DNA from: Ceratotherium simum simum | Taxonomy: Eukaryota > Chordata > Mammalia > Perissodactyla > Rhinocerotidae | Assembly (NCBI RefSeq): GCF_000283155.1 | Contig: NW_004454173.1 | Span: 4,627,971 to 4,691,970 of the forward strand | Direction: 5' to 3' | Length of the DNA: 64,000 nt | In this document: positions 23,549-34,890 of the stretch, piece after piece | Numbering within the stretch: position 1 is the first letter of the stretch | Layout of the letters: each line of letters opens with the position of its first letter | Translations under genes and position numbers: made by a program | Notes under the pieces: generated by a model | Told to the model about the DNA's origin: nothing | Seen by the model: the letters and a program-made list of their open reading frames with translations, nothing else | Databases searched by the model: none

Positions 23549-24320
23549 TTAAAGCTTCTCTTTCATCCCAGCAGCAGAGCAGACTTGTGCTCTGAGAGAA
23601 GGCTCTGCGGTGGACATGGATTCACCTTGGGCTCTGGCTCCGCTTACTGAACTTCTCTCGCAGGCTGGTGCACGAGGGCCCTTGGCATTGCCCTTGATGG
23701 TCTGGCTGGGCCACAGGTCCCTTTCTGATGTCTTAGCTGCTGCCATACGCAAGGACCAAACCCGCACCTCTTTCAGAACTCCTCTGTGTAAGCTTGGAGA
23801 CTGAAGAGAAACACAGCGATTTCTGTTGTGGTAGAGGTAGTGCTGTCACCGAGGTTGTCTGGTATTTTGGCTTTGTATTGTTCCCTTCCAGTTGGAGGGT
23901 GTCACAACTGCCTACCCACATGCAGCCACACACTTTTCTCATACAGCCACGGGGGGCAATGCCCCATACGCTGCTCCACCGCTGGGTTCTCATTAGCTGG
24001 CCTCCCAGCCCGGATGACTGTTGAGTGTTGACAGGTGCCACAGATTCACACTCCAGGCTCTTCCATTGCGAAACCGACGCTGATGCCAGCGGCTTTGTTC
24101 CACATGATGCTGATGTTTCATTTGTAGCCAGACAGGAGTCAGGAAGTTTAAGGTTAATCAAATCTGATGTTAGCACACCCTTGTAGGATATGACCATCAG
24201 ATGGTCCAGCAGATCCCACTTTTTATTGAAATATTTCATTGTGTAGATGTGGATGAGATGGAGAAAAAGACTCCCAATGGACAATAATATGATTTGATGC
24301 ATATGTTTTTTGAGTGCCAA
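23549..24320. other. G+C-richer patch with overlapping long open frames, origin unknown
   Basis: Base composition is visibly more balanced than in the flanks. It holds a 195-codon minus-strand frame (23733-24320) overlapping a 72-codon one, plus plus-strand frames of 64-76 codons. None has a domain, signal peptide or motif I recognise, and there is no A-tail, TSD or splice context. Overlapping frames in several phases argue against coding. It could be a decayed retrocopy, an old repeat or a regulatory element. Confidence 0.3.
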
Positions 24321-26498
24321 TTGCTGTCAGATTTTTTAACACTAAGTCAATTATTCTTGCTTTTTGTAATAATTGTCTTCATTTTGCCTATTCTATCAAT
24401 GAATACTGCTCATCTGAACTCATTGATATCCCTCATTTCGGTAATCTATGATTCTTGAAGGCATGGGACTAAATTCAGGCTTTAAAGCCCTGAGATAACT
24501 CTTGGAAATATCATCCAACAATCTAAGCCTCGATGTCCCACCACATACTAACTGGAATTATGGTCCCCTCCAAATCCCATTCTCCTCCCACCACATTACT
24601 TCTTTCTTTTGTTTGACAGAGACAAGAGAATCTGCTTATGAAAATTGCACATCAGAAAAGATGTATCTCTATGATGTGTGTGGGCAACACAATTTAAGAT
24701 TCTACAGGCTTATGCCCAACCCATTATTTTAAGGATAAGAAACAGTAAAGGGAAAAGTTGGTTCAAGCAATCCTGAGTCTGCTCATTAACTGGGAGACAG
24801 AAAGGAATAAAATAGGACTTTCCTGATTATTTCAGGTCCCTTCTCCCTCTTCCCCACTCCATGCCCGTCCCCCACCAGACATTTAGACCGAGGAAGAAAG
24901 GCACTTTGTGTTTAAGGTTAATCAAGTTTCAGTACAATTTTTTTTTCTTACCAACTAGAATCACACTAATCTTTTTTTCTTGCTCTAATGTGTGGCTGTT
25001 GAAATCCTCAGCTGTGATAAATTAAGCTACTTATTAATCTAATTATCGTACATTCATCCTAGAAACTTTCATGTGACTTGAAAAGGCTATTCAACCTTTT
25101 CCCTCCCCTCCTAGAAAGGGCTCAACCTTGCACCAATTAAGATCATTCTGAAGTAAGGCTTTAAAAAAGCTTTCTCTAATCACCCAATGGAACATGGACC
25201 AGTGGAAACCAGACTCAGAGCTCTGGGAAAAAGTTGAGCATTCCTTTCTGTCTGCCAACTTTTATGGTTTCATTGCACAAGGGAGGAAGACTTCATTTTC
25301 CTATTTAGTTGTTCTTTCACTGACCTCCAAATAAAGTCCATGTAATTACTGAGCAAATAAAGTTGCAGCATGTGTTTTAAAAATCAATTGCTATTCTTGG
25401 ACTATAGAAATGTAACAATACACAGATTTGCCGGAAAATGCCCAGCGCCAACCATATGAACTAAACCCTGTACTGTATCTGTACAATGGAGGAGTTTTGA
25501 CCCCTAAAGCACATATTTACCATGCAGATTTTTAAAAGGGCTTCTTTTATGACTTATCTATTGATATTAAAATGTCCCCATCCTAATATAGGTTCCATTT
25601 AGGATTAAAAATATGTTGCAAATGTATCATATCTTAAACGTCCATTCATTGCCAAATGCCTTCTTTTTTTAAATGATGGCATAAATGAGCTATTTTACAT
25701 TCAAATTAAACTAGCTATTAATTTGAATGCAAAGCAGCTCAATGTACAGGATGCAATTTCAATGACAGGTTTACCCCAAGACGGAATGCAGGAGCGAGTC
25801 AACATGGGTGAGTCCAGGCAGATTGTGCCCTACTCTTGGTGCCTGGCAAACTTGCTCACTGTGAATAGTTTTTGAAGTGAAGATTAAAAGAGTAGAATTA
25901 TAAAGTATAATTACATTTTATTGAAACTCTAGAAATCAGAAAAAATTCAGCAGGAAACTTTTAGTGAAACATGATGTGTTGTCATTATCATTAAAAGATA
26001 AAAGTTCCATACTGTTTTTATCTGTTTATTTGGAAGAAATCCAGCCTTGACAGTTATGCAGGAAACAAAAAACGGGAATGCAGGAGTAATTATTAAAACT
26101 GTGTGATTTGTTATCTCTGCTACTGTCTTTCCAAATGGTAATGCGATATCAGCAGCTGCAGACGGTCGCTGGTTTGCTCTATTAGTAAACAAGTGCTTTG
26201 GAGACCTGTGTGAGGCACTTTAAGCTCGTTGCTCCCCGAAGTGCTGTCAGGCTTAACTACTAATCCATGGTATTTCAGAGCACTGGAAATTCATCTTTAT
26301 AAAACCTGAACAAAAAAGGGAAAAAAGCCTGGAGGGCATGAGCTCCCTCTGGTGAGACAAATAACATGTTCATTTATTAATGAAACAATAACCCTGGAAA
26401 GAGGATCAAAGCACATTCCATCCTCACTTTACAATCCCCAATTTTCTCAGGCCAAACCATTTAATTGAGCCATGACAATGGAATACTTAATTGTTGCC
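24321..26498. other. Transposon-free stretch, possible conserved non-coding DNA
   Basis: No repeat or gene was recognised in about 2.2 kb. Segments 25000-25140 and 25680-26280 are rich in homeodomain-like cores (ATTAATCTAATTA, AGCTATTAATTTGAATGC) without simple repeats, which suggests conservation. This is inference. Confidence 0.3.
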
Positions 26499-27542
26499 TT
26501 AAAGTTTTGAAGAAGCGACTTCTTCAGCATCAACGTGCATTTCAGGATTATCATTCAAATATAATATCGCTGGGTTGAAGCTGGTGGAATTTGATTCATC
26601 CTGCACTGGGGGGCCTTGAGCCGGCAGAAAGGGGGTTTTCTTGAACATGGTTGCAGCTCTCACCACCAACACCTCTGGCCCTGTCACTGCCCTTTCCTTG
26701 CCTGAAACAGTCCTGATGGTTGCTTCCTCATGATGAAATAACTGGCCCCATTTGTGGGTGATTGGGTAAGACCCAGACTCTTTTTGGCATGTCCCCTGCA
26801 TCTGGGACATAAATGAGGAACAGGGAGCTGCCAATCCTAGAACCCGGAATTTAAGGAATTTGGGAGTACCTAGCATGGAGCTAGGTATTAAGCTTGGACA
26901 GGCCCATAGCATGTGCAATGGAAAAGGCAAACTCACCTACCCCGCCTGTGGTTATGCACCAATTGTGTTGGAGAGTGATTATCATTATTCCATCCCACCC
27001 AAACTAACAAGCACACATATAAAATTGAAAAAAGTGAAAAAGTCTGTGGATTTCAGCACAGCCTTCTTACTTGATTTTTTTGTTTGTTTGTTACTGCTTA
27101 CATACAACTTTTCTGGGGTTTACTTGACAATGATATTTTTCAAATTAAACCAAACATTCAGGAGAGTCTTAAGGCACAAAAGTGGGGAGTTCAGAAAATG
27201 CTTGCTGATTTATTGGGTAAAGAGGGCCGGGAAGATTGTATTTGTTAACTCAGGACTCACCTGTCTTGCATTCAAACAGTCTAGGCCAGTTTGACTCTAG
27301 GCCCAATTTTCTATCACATGACATCATTTGGAGTTTATAAATAGATTTCCTTTTACTTTACACCTGCTCATATTTATTCCCTAGACGGTCCATTAAGCTA
27401 ATGAAAGCCAATAGTGAGAAATAAAGGTTGCAAACACTCATGTTTCTATGTTCTTGAACATCATCTATTTTATTAAGCCTTATGTGAGATGGAGAGTGTA
27501 TTTTGAGATGATTTCTATTATCTATACCTAGGATCTTTCTTT
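26499..27542. other. Unrecognised stretch
   Basis: A 145-codon minus-strand frame (26499-26936) and a 144-codon plus-strand frame (26860-27294) overlap at their ends. Neither shows a recognisable domain, and no retrocopy features flank them, so I do not call them genes. Confidence 0.35.
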
Positions 27543-27555
27543 CTGATCTGCTTTT

Positions 27556-27850
27556 TTTTTTTTTTTTGTGAGGAAGATCAGCTCTGGGCTAACATCCATG
27601 CTAATCTTCCTTTTTTTGTTGAGGAAGACCGGCTCTGAGCTAACATCTATTGCCAATCCTCCTCCTTTTTTCCCCCAAAGCCCCAGTAGATAGTTGTATG
27701 TCATAGTTGCACATCCTTCTAGTTGCTGTATGTGGGACATGGCCTCAGCATGGCCAGAGAAGTGGTGCGTCGGTACTCGCCCAGGATCTGAACCCGGGTC
27801 GCCAGTAGCAGAGCGCACGCACTTAACCACTAAGCCACGGGGCCGGCCCC
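27556..27850 (-). mobile_element. ERE SINE, long hybrid type, with perfect TSD
   Basis: Inverted, it carries both tail units and the longer body (CCCCAGTAGATAGTTGTATG, CATCCTTCTAGTTGCTGTAT) found without tail units at 8534 and 51839. The head is CACGGGGCCGGCCCC. CTGATCTGCTTTT lies at 27543-27555 and 27851-27863, so body and tail arrived in one insertion. At about 295 bp it is the longest ERE here. Confidence 0.95.
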
Positions 27851-28739
27851 CTGATCTGCTTTTGAATACCAGCTTTATAAAACTCTTTTTGCTCTAGGTT
27901 ATTAGACTTATGAGTAAATATTAGAGTTATGAGTATTTTTATATCAAATTTTAGTAAAGTACCTAGGAAATTCTTTATAAAGAAAATTTTACAATAAGGC
28001 CATCAATCTGAAGAAGTTCCATTTAGTTTGAGCTCTTCTTGTGAAAGTTTTCTGCAGTATCATTGTTTGGGCTGCACACAGGTGAGTGACGCTGAGTCAA
28101 AGCGTGTGAGTTGACATGAGCCCTTTGGAGAACACAAAACCTCTAAGTCAACAGTCATAATAGGGACTGGCTTAAGAGCCAAAAGGGAGTTCAAATGGAA
28201 GGTCTATATCTGCAGCAGAAACAACTATTTTTCTGATCTCCCCATTTGGTTATCTTTCATCCTTCAATATAGAGCATTTGTTTTCAAAAATATGCACCTA
28301 CAAAGACTTCATGGGTTTGGCACATGAGTGTTCAAACTGCCATGACATTGATGGCCACACCACAAATTTCATATGAGCAAAAACTGAGAGCAAAGATATT
28401 TACATCTGCTGGAAAAATATAGTTCCACATCTCTCTACGAGCACATATTCATTCATTCATTTTTTTCTTTCATTTATTTAGCCTGTCAACTAGTCATTCA
28501 ACGACTATTGATTGAGGTTCTACTGCATATATATCATAAACATGACAACAGATATAGCTGAGGTTGTGTGTATTTTTGTAAGATATATGGGGACTGAAAC
28601 TATATACAGGGGAGCGAAGCAAGGAGCATGTTGGGGATGAATAATATGGAGACAGAAACATGGTTCTTCTTCAACACTATTTTGAAAAGGTTCAAAAACC
28701 CTTTGGTGTGTGTTTGTTGAACGTAAGACAGAAGTAATC

Positions 28740-28878
28740 ATTCAATAGTGTCTTTCAAGCAACTGCCACATCCCATGTGCCGTGTAGGACACTTATACAG
28801 AAAAAGGTGCTGTCCCTGCCTCCCAGGATCTTCAGTTTCGCAGACTGGCTGGGGGCCCATGGTATACAGACATACAAC
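28740..28878 (-). mobile_element. L2 LINE fragment, minus strand
   Basis: Inverted L2 motifs: CATCCCATGTGCCGTGTAGG and GTGCTGTCCCTGCCTCCCAG. Another possible L2 end, with ATTCATTCATTTT repeats, lies at about 28445-28530. Both are diverged. Confidence 0.55.
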
Positions 28879-28888
28879 AATTAACTTG

Positions 28889-29138
28889 AGCCAGCCCTGA
28901 GGGCCTAGTGGTTAAAGTTCGGTGTGCTCCACTTTGGTGGCCTGGACCCATTCCCCAGGTGTGGACCTACACTACTTGTCCATCAGTAGCCACGCTGTGG
29001 CAGCGGCTCACACAGAAGAACTGGAAGGACTTACAATTAGAATATACAACATGGTTGTATATTGGGGAGAAAAAAAAAAGAGAGAGGAAGGTTGGCAATA
29101 GATGTTAGCTCAGGGCGAATCTTTCCCAGCAAAAAATA
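28889..29138 (+). mobile_element. ERE SINE, old hybrid type
   Basis: The head GCCAGCCCTGAGGGCCTAG is diverged. The body contains AAGAACTGGAAGGACTTAC and a TATTGGGGAGAAAAA segment, followed by one tail unit (GGCAATAGATGTTAGCTCAG). AATTAACT flanks both sides (28879-28886, 29139-29146). It carries body plus tail, like the copy at 27556. Confidence 0.88.
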
Positions 29139-29779
29139 AATTAACTGAAGGTGGATGACAAGGCTCTAAATTGAAAGATAAGGATAACAACTTCAAGATA
29201 ATTGTAAATTTTGAACAATTATGGTTTTCATAATGTGGTCTGAAAGTTGGGGCTTGGTCTTTGTATTTCCCATGTTGCTGAGAAGTGTGTACTCTGGGAA
29301 GGAAGGATGACAAGATGTGCATGAACAGGTATAGGCAGTCACCTTTTGGCCCTTCTCATCTCCCACCATTGTGAACTTTGTTCTTTGAAGAGAGAAACAG
29401 GCTAACTTCTCAGTTACTGTAATTTTTGATCATTTTTGCTATCTGTCATAGCAGATACATAAACTGATACTCCTACTATAATGGTGAATAACCCCGCTAT
29501 TCTTTAAACCTGCAAGATGGAAGATTACTGACATACTTAATAGGAACTTAGTTAGATGAAATACATATGTATATATGGTTACATGAAGACCTTTAATAAG
29601 GACAAAAAATTGAAAAAAACTGTGGTGCTCCTTGCCCCTTGGGCCCAAGTAACTAAAATTTAAAACAATACCAAGCGGCAAACAAATGTGAGGAGGAATA
29701 AAGATATAATTTTTTCCCATGATGACTTCTTAGAAAATTATTTGGGGATTATTGGGATTCCTTAAAATATCATTTATCA

Positions 29780-30034
29780 GGGGCCGGCCCAGTGGCGCAA
29801 GCGGTTAAGTGTGCACACTCTGCTGCAGCGGCCCGGGATTCGCCGGTTCGGATCCTGGGCGCGTACCGATGCACTGCTTGTCAAGCCATGCTGTGGCGCC
29901 ATCCCATATAAAGTGGAGGAAGATGGGCATGGATGTTAGCCCAGGGCCAGTCTTCCCCAGCAAAAAGGGGAGGATTGACAGATGTTAGTTCAGGGCCAGT
30001 CTTCCTCACACAAACACACAAAAAATATATATGT
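29780..30034 (+). mobile_element. ERE SINE with perfect TSD
   Basis: Head GGGGCCGGCCCAGTGGCGCA, B-box GGTTCGGATCC, two tail units and a CTCACACAAACACAC end. ATATCATTTATCA is repeated at 29767-29779 and 30035-30047. CpGs are well kept. Confidence 0.95.
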
Positions 30035-31729
30035 ATATCATTTATCAAATCTAAAACATTATTACTTACTTTTGTTTTCCTAGTGCCTCTGGTATGCTGA
30101 TAATGGGTAATCCTGCACTGTTTTTGCATTAGAGTTTAAGATGTGACTACATTGTTTTTCTCTTCTACCTTTTACTAATAAATTAGCCATCAGAATGCCC
30201 TGCTATGAATTTAAGTTCTATTTTCTTTCTATTCCCAAACTCAGTTGGTAGCAAACAAGAGCTCTAACAACACACGCAACCAGTTTCACTTCAGGGCAAT
30301 GATTTCTTTGTAGCATTCTAAGCTCTGGTTAAGTTTCCCAAATGTAACGCAGTGACAGGGAACATCTGTTATCTCCCTAGGTTCTCCTTGGTCCATATCC
30401 ATTTTATCACACGCCCAAAGGAGCTTATAGTGCAGAATATTTAGAAAATATGCAAATAGTTCAGGATAAACTGTTCAAAATAAGACCATGGAGCTTTAAA
30501 TTAGACAAAACAAGACGTTATGCTACTGTTGCTGTTTGTTTCTTGAACTTAATAAAGAAATGAATGCTAGCTCAGTAATTGCTGAAATAACTAGTGGTAA
30601 ATATTTAATAAAGTCAAAGCTCAAAACCTAACCAAAATCATTTATTTTCTTAATCTCTGAGGTTGACTTAATATTATTGTTAATAATATTGATTTAATAT
30701 AAAGGACATTTTAAATAATAAGGAAAATTTTAGTTAATAATCCAATAGATTTTTCTATTTAAGATTAAATTTTCTCTAATATCTAAGGTGTTCTATACAA
30801 TAATTTTAAAGTTGCTATTAAATTTTGTAAAAAATAAGTATGAACAAATGATGATATGAAACTGATGAACAAATACTGCTCTCCCTAATTCCTCTTGCAC
30901 TCGCCACTCCCACTGGATACATGATTTTATTATATAAAGTAAGTTAATTTTGTTGGCTATATATACATGACAACATAATAGTATCAGTACATAAAAATAG
31001 CACACCAAATAGACACAAATAATTTATGTCTCCTGCTTAAATAATTTCCGATTGTGTTACATAGGTATGTTTTCCTATCGGGGTGAACAACAGGCAGTCA
31101 TATAACTGTTGGGCATAAACACAGAGATGTTCTCAGCTTTTGGGAAACAAAATGGTTCCCACAATCTATTTGTGGGGAATACAGAGGATGGTCCACATCA
31201 CTTTAATTAGACTAAGTACCAAATACGTTAACCATTTTGAAATGTGTTGCTATATTTCTAAAATGCAGGTGGTTTATCTAACATGATAGGTACAGGATGT
31301 TACTTACTTAATTAATTAGTTAATACATTGCCTGAAGGCGCGTGTTAACATTTAGGTCTATCTAAGTGATAAGAAAGTGGAAGTCCTAGAGTGTCTTCAG
31401 AAGAGACTATATTCTGGCAGAGAAGCATACATACAGTGTGTTATATATCACCAAACGCAGACCTAGGCACAGACATAAATGGGCCATGAAGTTGTTTCTC
31501 AAGGCCCTCTGGAGCTCTGGTCGGCCTCCGGGGTACCAGCCGCCGAGAGGTGAAAAGTGGCTCCGGAGAATCCTGCTCAATTCAACAGCCAGGAAAACAC
31601 GAGGGCTTACAGACAAAATGGGAAATAACTCTCCCAGAGAGAGAGCACTTGGTGTTCCTGGGGAACAGCTGCTTGCTGGTAGAAGTTTATGATAATAAAC
31701 TAAACTGGGTGAGCATTTCCTAAGAAGAA

Positions 31730-32000
31730 ATATTTAATTATCCTGCTCACCATTATGAGGAACTTCTGCCACTCTTCAGGTTATTATACAGTAAATAACC
31801 ATTTTTCTAAAGGACAGAGCTGTTTTAATTATATGACAATGAATGCATAATTATTATGTTTGTTAGGAATGAATCACAAGACAACAGACTTGATATTGCT
31901 GCTCTAGTTAGTGCATCTTAATTACTTTTTCATTTATTTTGCATATAAAAGCTATTTGCTAATTGTCTTTGCTGTAAATATGCAAAATATAATTAGTCAT
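31730..32000. promoter_or_regulatory. Candidate enhancer-like cluster of homeodomain and octamer-like cores
   Basis: ATTA-type cores occur at 31734-31740, 31825-31831, 31847-31853, 31918-31924 and 31990-31995. TTTGCATA is at 31938-31945 and ATGCAAAA at 31980-31987. Such clusters are common in developmental enhancers, but AT-rich DNA produces these cores by chance. It is listed as a candidate only. Confidence 0.25.
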
Positions 32001-33256
32001 TCATAATTCTTTATGTGTTATCTAACTGTACATTTGTTTCTGAGGAACATATATTAAAGTGTGAATACTTAATGGGCTTTTTTGTGTGTGATTTCTTTTT
32101 TTTTTTCCCCCAAGTTCTAAGTATTAGGCACATAACAGTTTTAACCCTATTCTTAGGGAAACTTGCTGTGGAAAAAATGGAGACCAAAAAATATGGAGTT
32201 ATGCCAAACTATATGGAATTTTAAAAATCTTTCATGTGAAGACACTGATGATGACATGAAGTATCTCTTATTAAGTCTTTAAATTAACCTTTTAGATAAT
32301 CTTCCAAGCTACTCAGATAAATCTTTAAGCATTACTGATTTCAGTTTAAGTTTTTACGTATTTGTGTGGACACTTACCAGAAGGAGAAAAGAAATCCACG
32401 GATGTGCTGAAACATGCATTTTTAAGTGCTCCAAATAGATTGCTTATATCTGTTTAAAACATTACATGAACACTCAAAATTTTAAAATCCCAACTCTGAG
32501 TACTTTATAAAATCTATTTAAATGGCAATATGAAGGTTTTCTTTTTTTACATAAATTAATTCTTTAGTGAATAGTGTGGGTGTTATGACGTGAGCCCACA
32601 GTGAGATTTCTTGTAGACATATTGGGATCTCAAAAGTGAACCATATTGGCCAGTTTTTCAACCTCAGGCACAATTTTTTTTTTAGATGGAAACAGAACTT
32701 GGGCCAGTTCCTTCTATGGTTATCACTTCAATATGAACTAACATTGCTGAGAATGTCTTAATGCACTCAGATTCATTACAGTGACTGACTGGTTAAATGG
32801 ACCACATGCTTTCAAAATGGTAGAGATACCAGGAGCATTGACCAGTGATTAAAATTTGTCTTTTCACTTGTCTCCATAAAATCCCACCAGTCCATCCTGC
32901 TGGTGCGTGTCACATTCCACTTTCTTCACCTCAAACATCTGATTTACTAGCAGGTTGTACTGTTAATCCCATGTCACGACATTTCTATTCACTTCTGTTT
33001 TTCAGCTGAGAGCAGCTTCCTGTGAAGATAAAGCTCGGTAAAATCTACTGTAAAGAGGAGAGTAACTTGAATGCAGCTATCATATCAGAATGAAAACGCT
33101 TCTGCTCTCTTCACCCACTAGACATCCTGAATACTTTTCTTAATGATGAAGTCAAATAGGACAGCTGAAGAGAATACAACTCATAATTTTTTTCTTTCAG
33201 AAGTAATCTTACTGCATAATTCTGTATTGTTCTTATTGATGTTTGGCAAATCTTTT

Positions 33257-33337
33257 AAATGAACATATATAAAAACAGAATTATGGCAGGGTATGAATTA
33301 GAAAAGAACTAGTAAACATGCTTTAGAAAATTGTGAC
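33257..33337 (+). repeat. 81-bp perfect direct repeat, copy 1
   Basis: The sequence from AAATGAACATATATAAAAAC to GCTTTAGAAAATTGTGAC recurs without any mismatch at 33671-33751. The flanks of the two copies do not match beyond a base or two. Confidence 0.97.
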
Positions 33338-33670
33338 GTGAATAAATTATATTGATTCCTGTTTATCAAAAAATATTTCAAAGCAGTTTTAAATAAAGCT
33401 TTTTAAACCAGACCTTGCAAAAACTGTAGCAGTTATATAGGTTTCTTTGTTTTTATTGTGGGATTTTCTTTTTGGTTTCTCAAGTGTTTTTTCTTTTGCC
33501 TTCAGGACAGCCAAAAAAAAAGTGAAATAGTATTTCAAATAGCATTTTGCTTATTTAGAAAAGTTATAGGGATAACATTCTCTCTACCAAAATCACAATC
33601 TTAAAAAACCTGATGTCCTATAGTGAAATGGTTTAGTTGGATAAGGTTGTAAAATGGAGACTATTGTGTA

Positions 33671-33751
33671 AAATGAACATATATAAAAACAGAATTATGG
33701 CAGGGTATGAATTAGAAAAGAACTAGTAAACATGCTTTAGAAAATTGTGAC
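33671..33751 (+). repeat. 81-bp perfect direct repeat, copy 2
   Basis: Identical to 33257-33337 and offset by 414 bp, with 333 bp between the copies. It is not a recognised transposon, has no A-tail or inverted ends, and lies in otherwise unique sequence. Confidence 0.97.
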
Positions 33752-34766
33752 ATGTAGCATTTCATGCTACAATCTGAAATAGTGAAATTCATATTGATGA
33801 ATCTCTTTAAAGAGTATATTTCATACCATTTACGTATGTGTTGATAGCACGAAGTAGGTTTGAAAATTAAATTTCCATATACTTTCATTATTACAAGAAG
33901 CAGCATAAGAATGACTTTGCTCATAATTTTTGTAAACCTATAGCATTCTCAAGTGATTCAAGTATATAGGAATGACCAGAAAATTCACTATGTTTTTTGA
34001 AATGTGACTAAATGTTCAAAGAGACAACAAGTCTCAGGAAGAAAAGAAATCTAATTTTTCACCTTAGCAAAAAAATAACTCTGATTATATTGTGTGGCAT
34101 GCAAGTATTTAAAATATCAGAAAATTCTAGATTTGCCTTCGGTGATGGCAAGGATCACTATCTGTACTCTTTTACAAGAAGTTTGAGAGGGTAATCACTT
34201 GAGGGGCTTTTGGTCTTATAAAAATAATCCTTATCAAGGACCTATTTCACAAAGAATCATGTCAGAATAATAAACACGGTCTTCCCAGTAGCATCATGCA
34301 GGATAAAATTCAGAAGAATGTAAATGTAAGGAGTGACTGATGTTGAAAAGATGATAGGAAAGTAAGAGCTATAAAAGCTTCCTACCAGTGTCTTGACCGA
34401 AAAATTCATAGTCTTTTGTATCTTTCAAGATCCTAGGTGTTTTTACATAGAATTTTCCAAAATATTCTTTAATTAATACCCTTCTTTACAAGATCTAAGA
34501 AAGGAACTATCCTAATCTTGTGGGTTCTGAATTGCATGTTGTAGAAAGGAACCATCCCATTGGCCTTAGTCAATTAACTATAGGATCTCAATGCTGATTC
34601 CTAATGTTAAAACACTCAAGGGAGGAATGGGAAATGGCCCATGGAGATGTTTTAATCTTGTTTATAAATTTGTGAAGATAGTAAATAAAAATTCTTGCAA
34701 TGAAAACTCCTAACACATTGCTGGAGGAAATATCACTCATCTAATGCTATTTGACTGTTAAGAGGA

Positions 34767-34890
34767 TGTGTGTGTGTGTGTGTGTGTGTGTGAGTATACA
34801 TATATATATATATATACACACTATATGTATATACAATATATATATACATTATATATACACACTTTAATAATATATATGTATATACACACA
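34767..34890. repeat. (GT)n followed by AT-rich (TA)n
   Basis: About 13 GT units at 34767-34792 lead into TA/TATACA repeats to about 34890. The TA part can form cruciforms and is probably variable in length. Confidence 0.93.

Noticed and set aside
26499..27294. Two frames of about 145 codons on opposite strands
   Set aside because: They have no recognisable domain, start context or retrocopy marks. They overlap each other and are not repeated elsewhere in the window.
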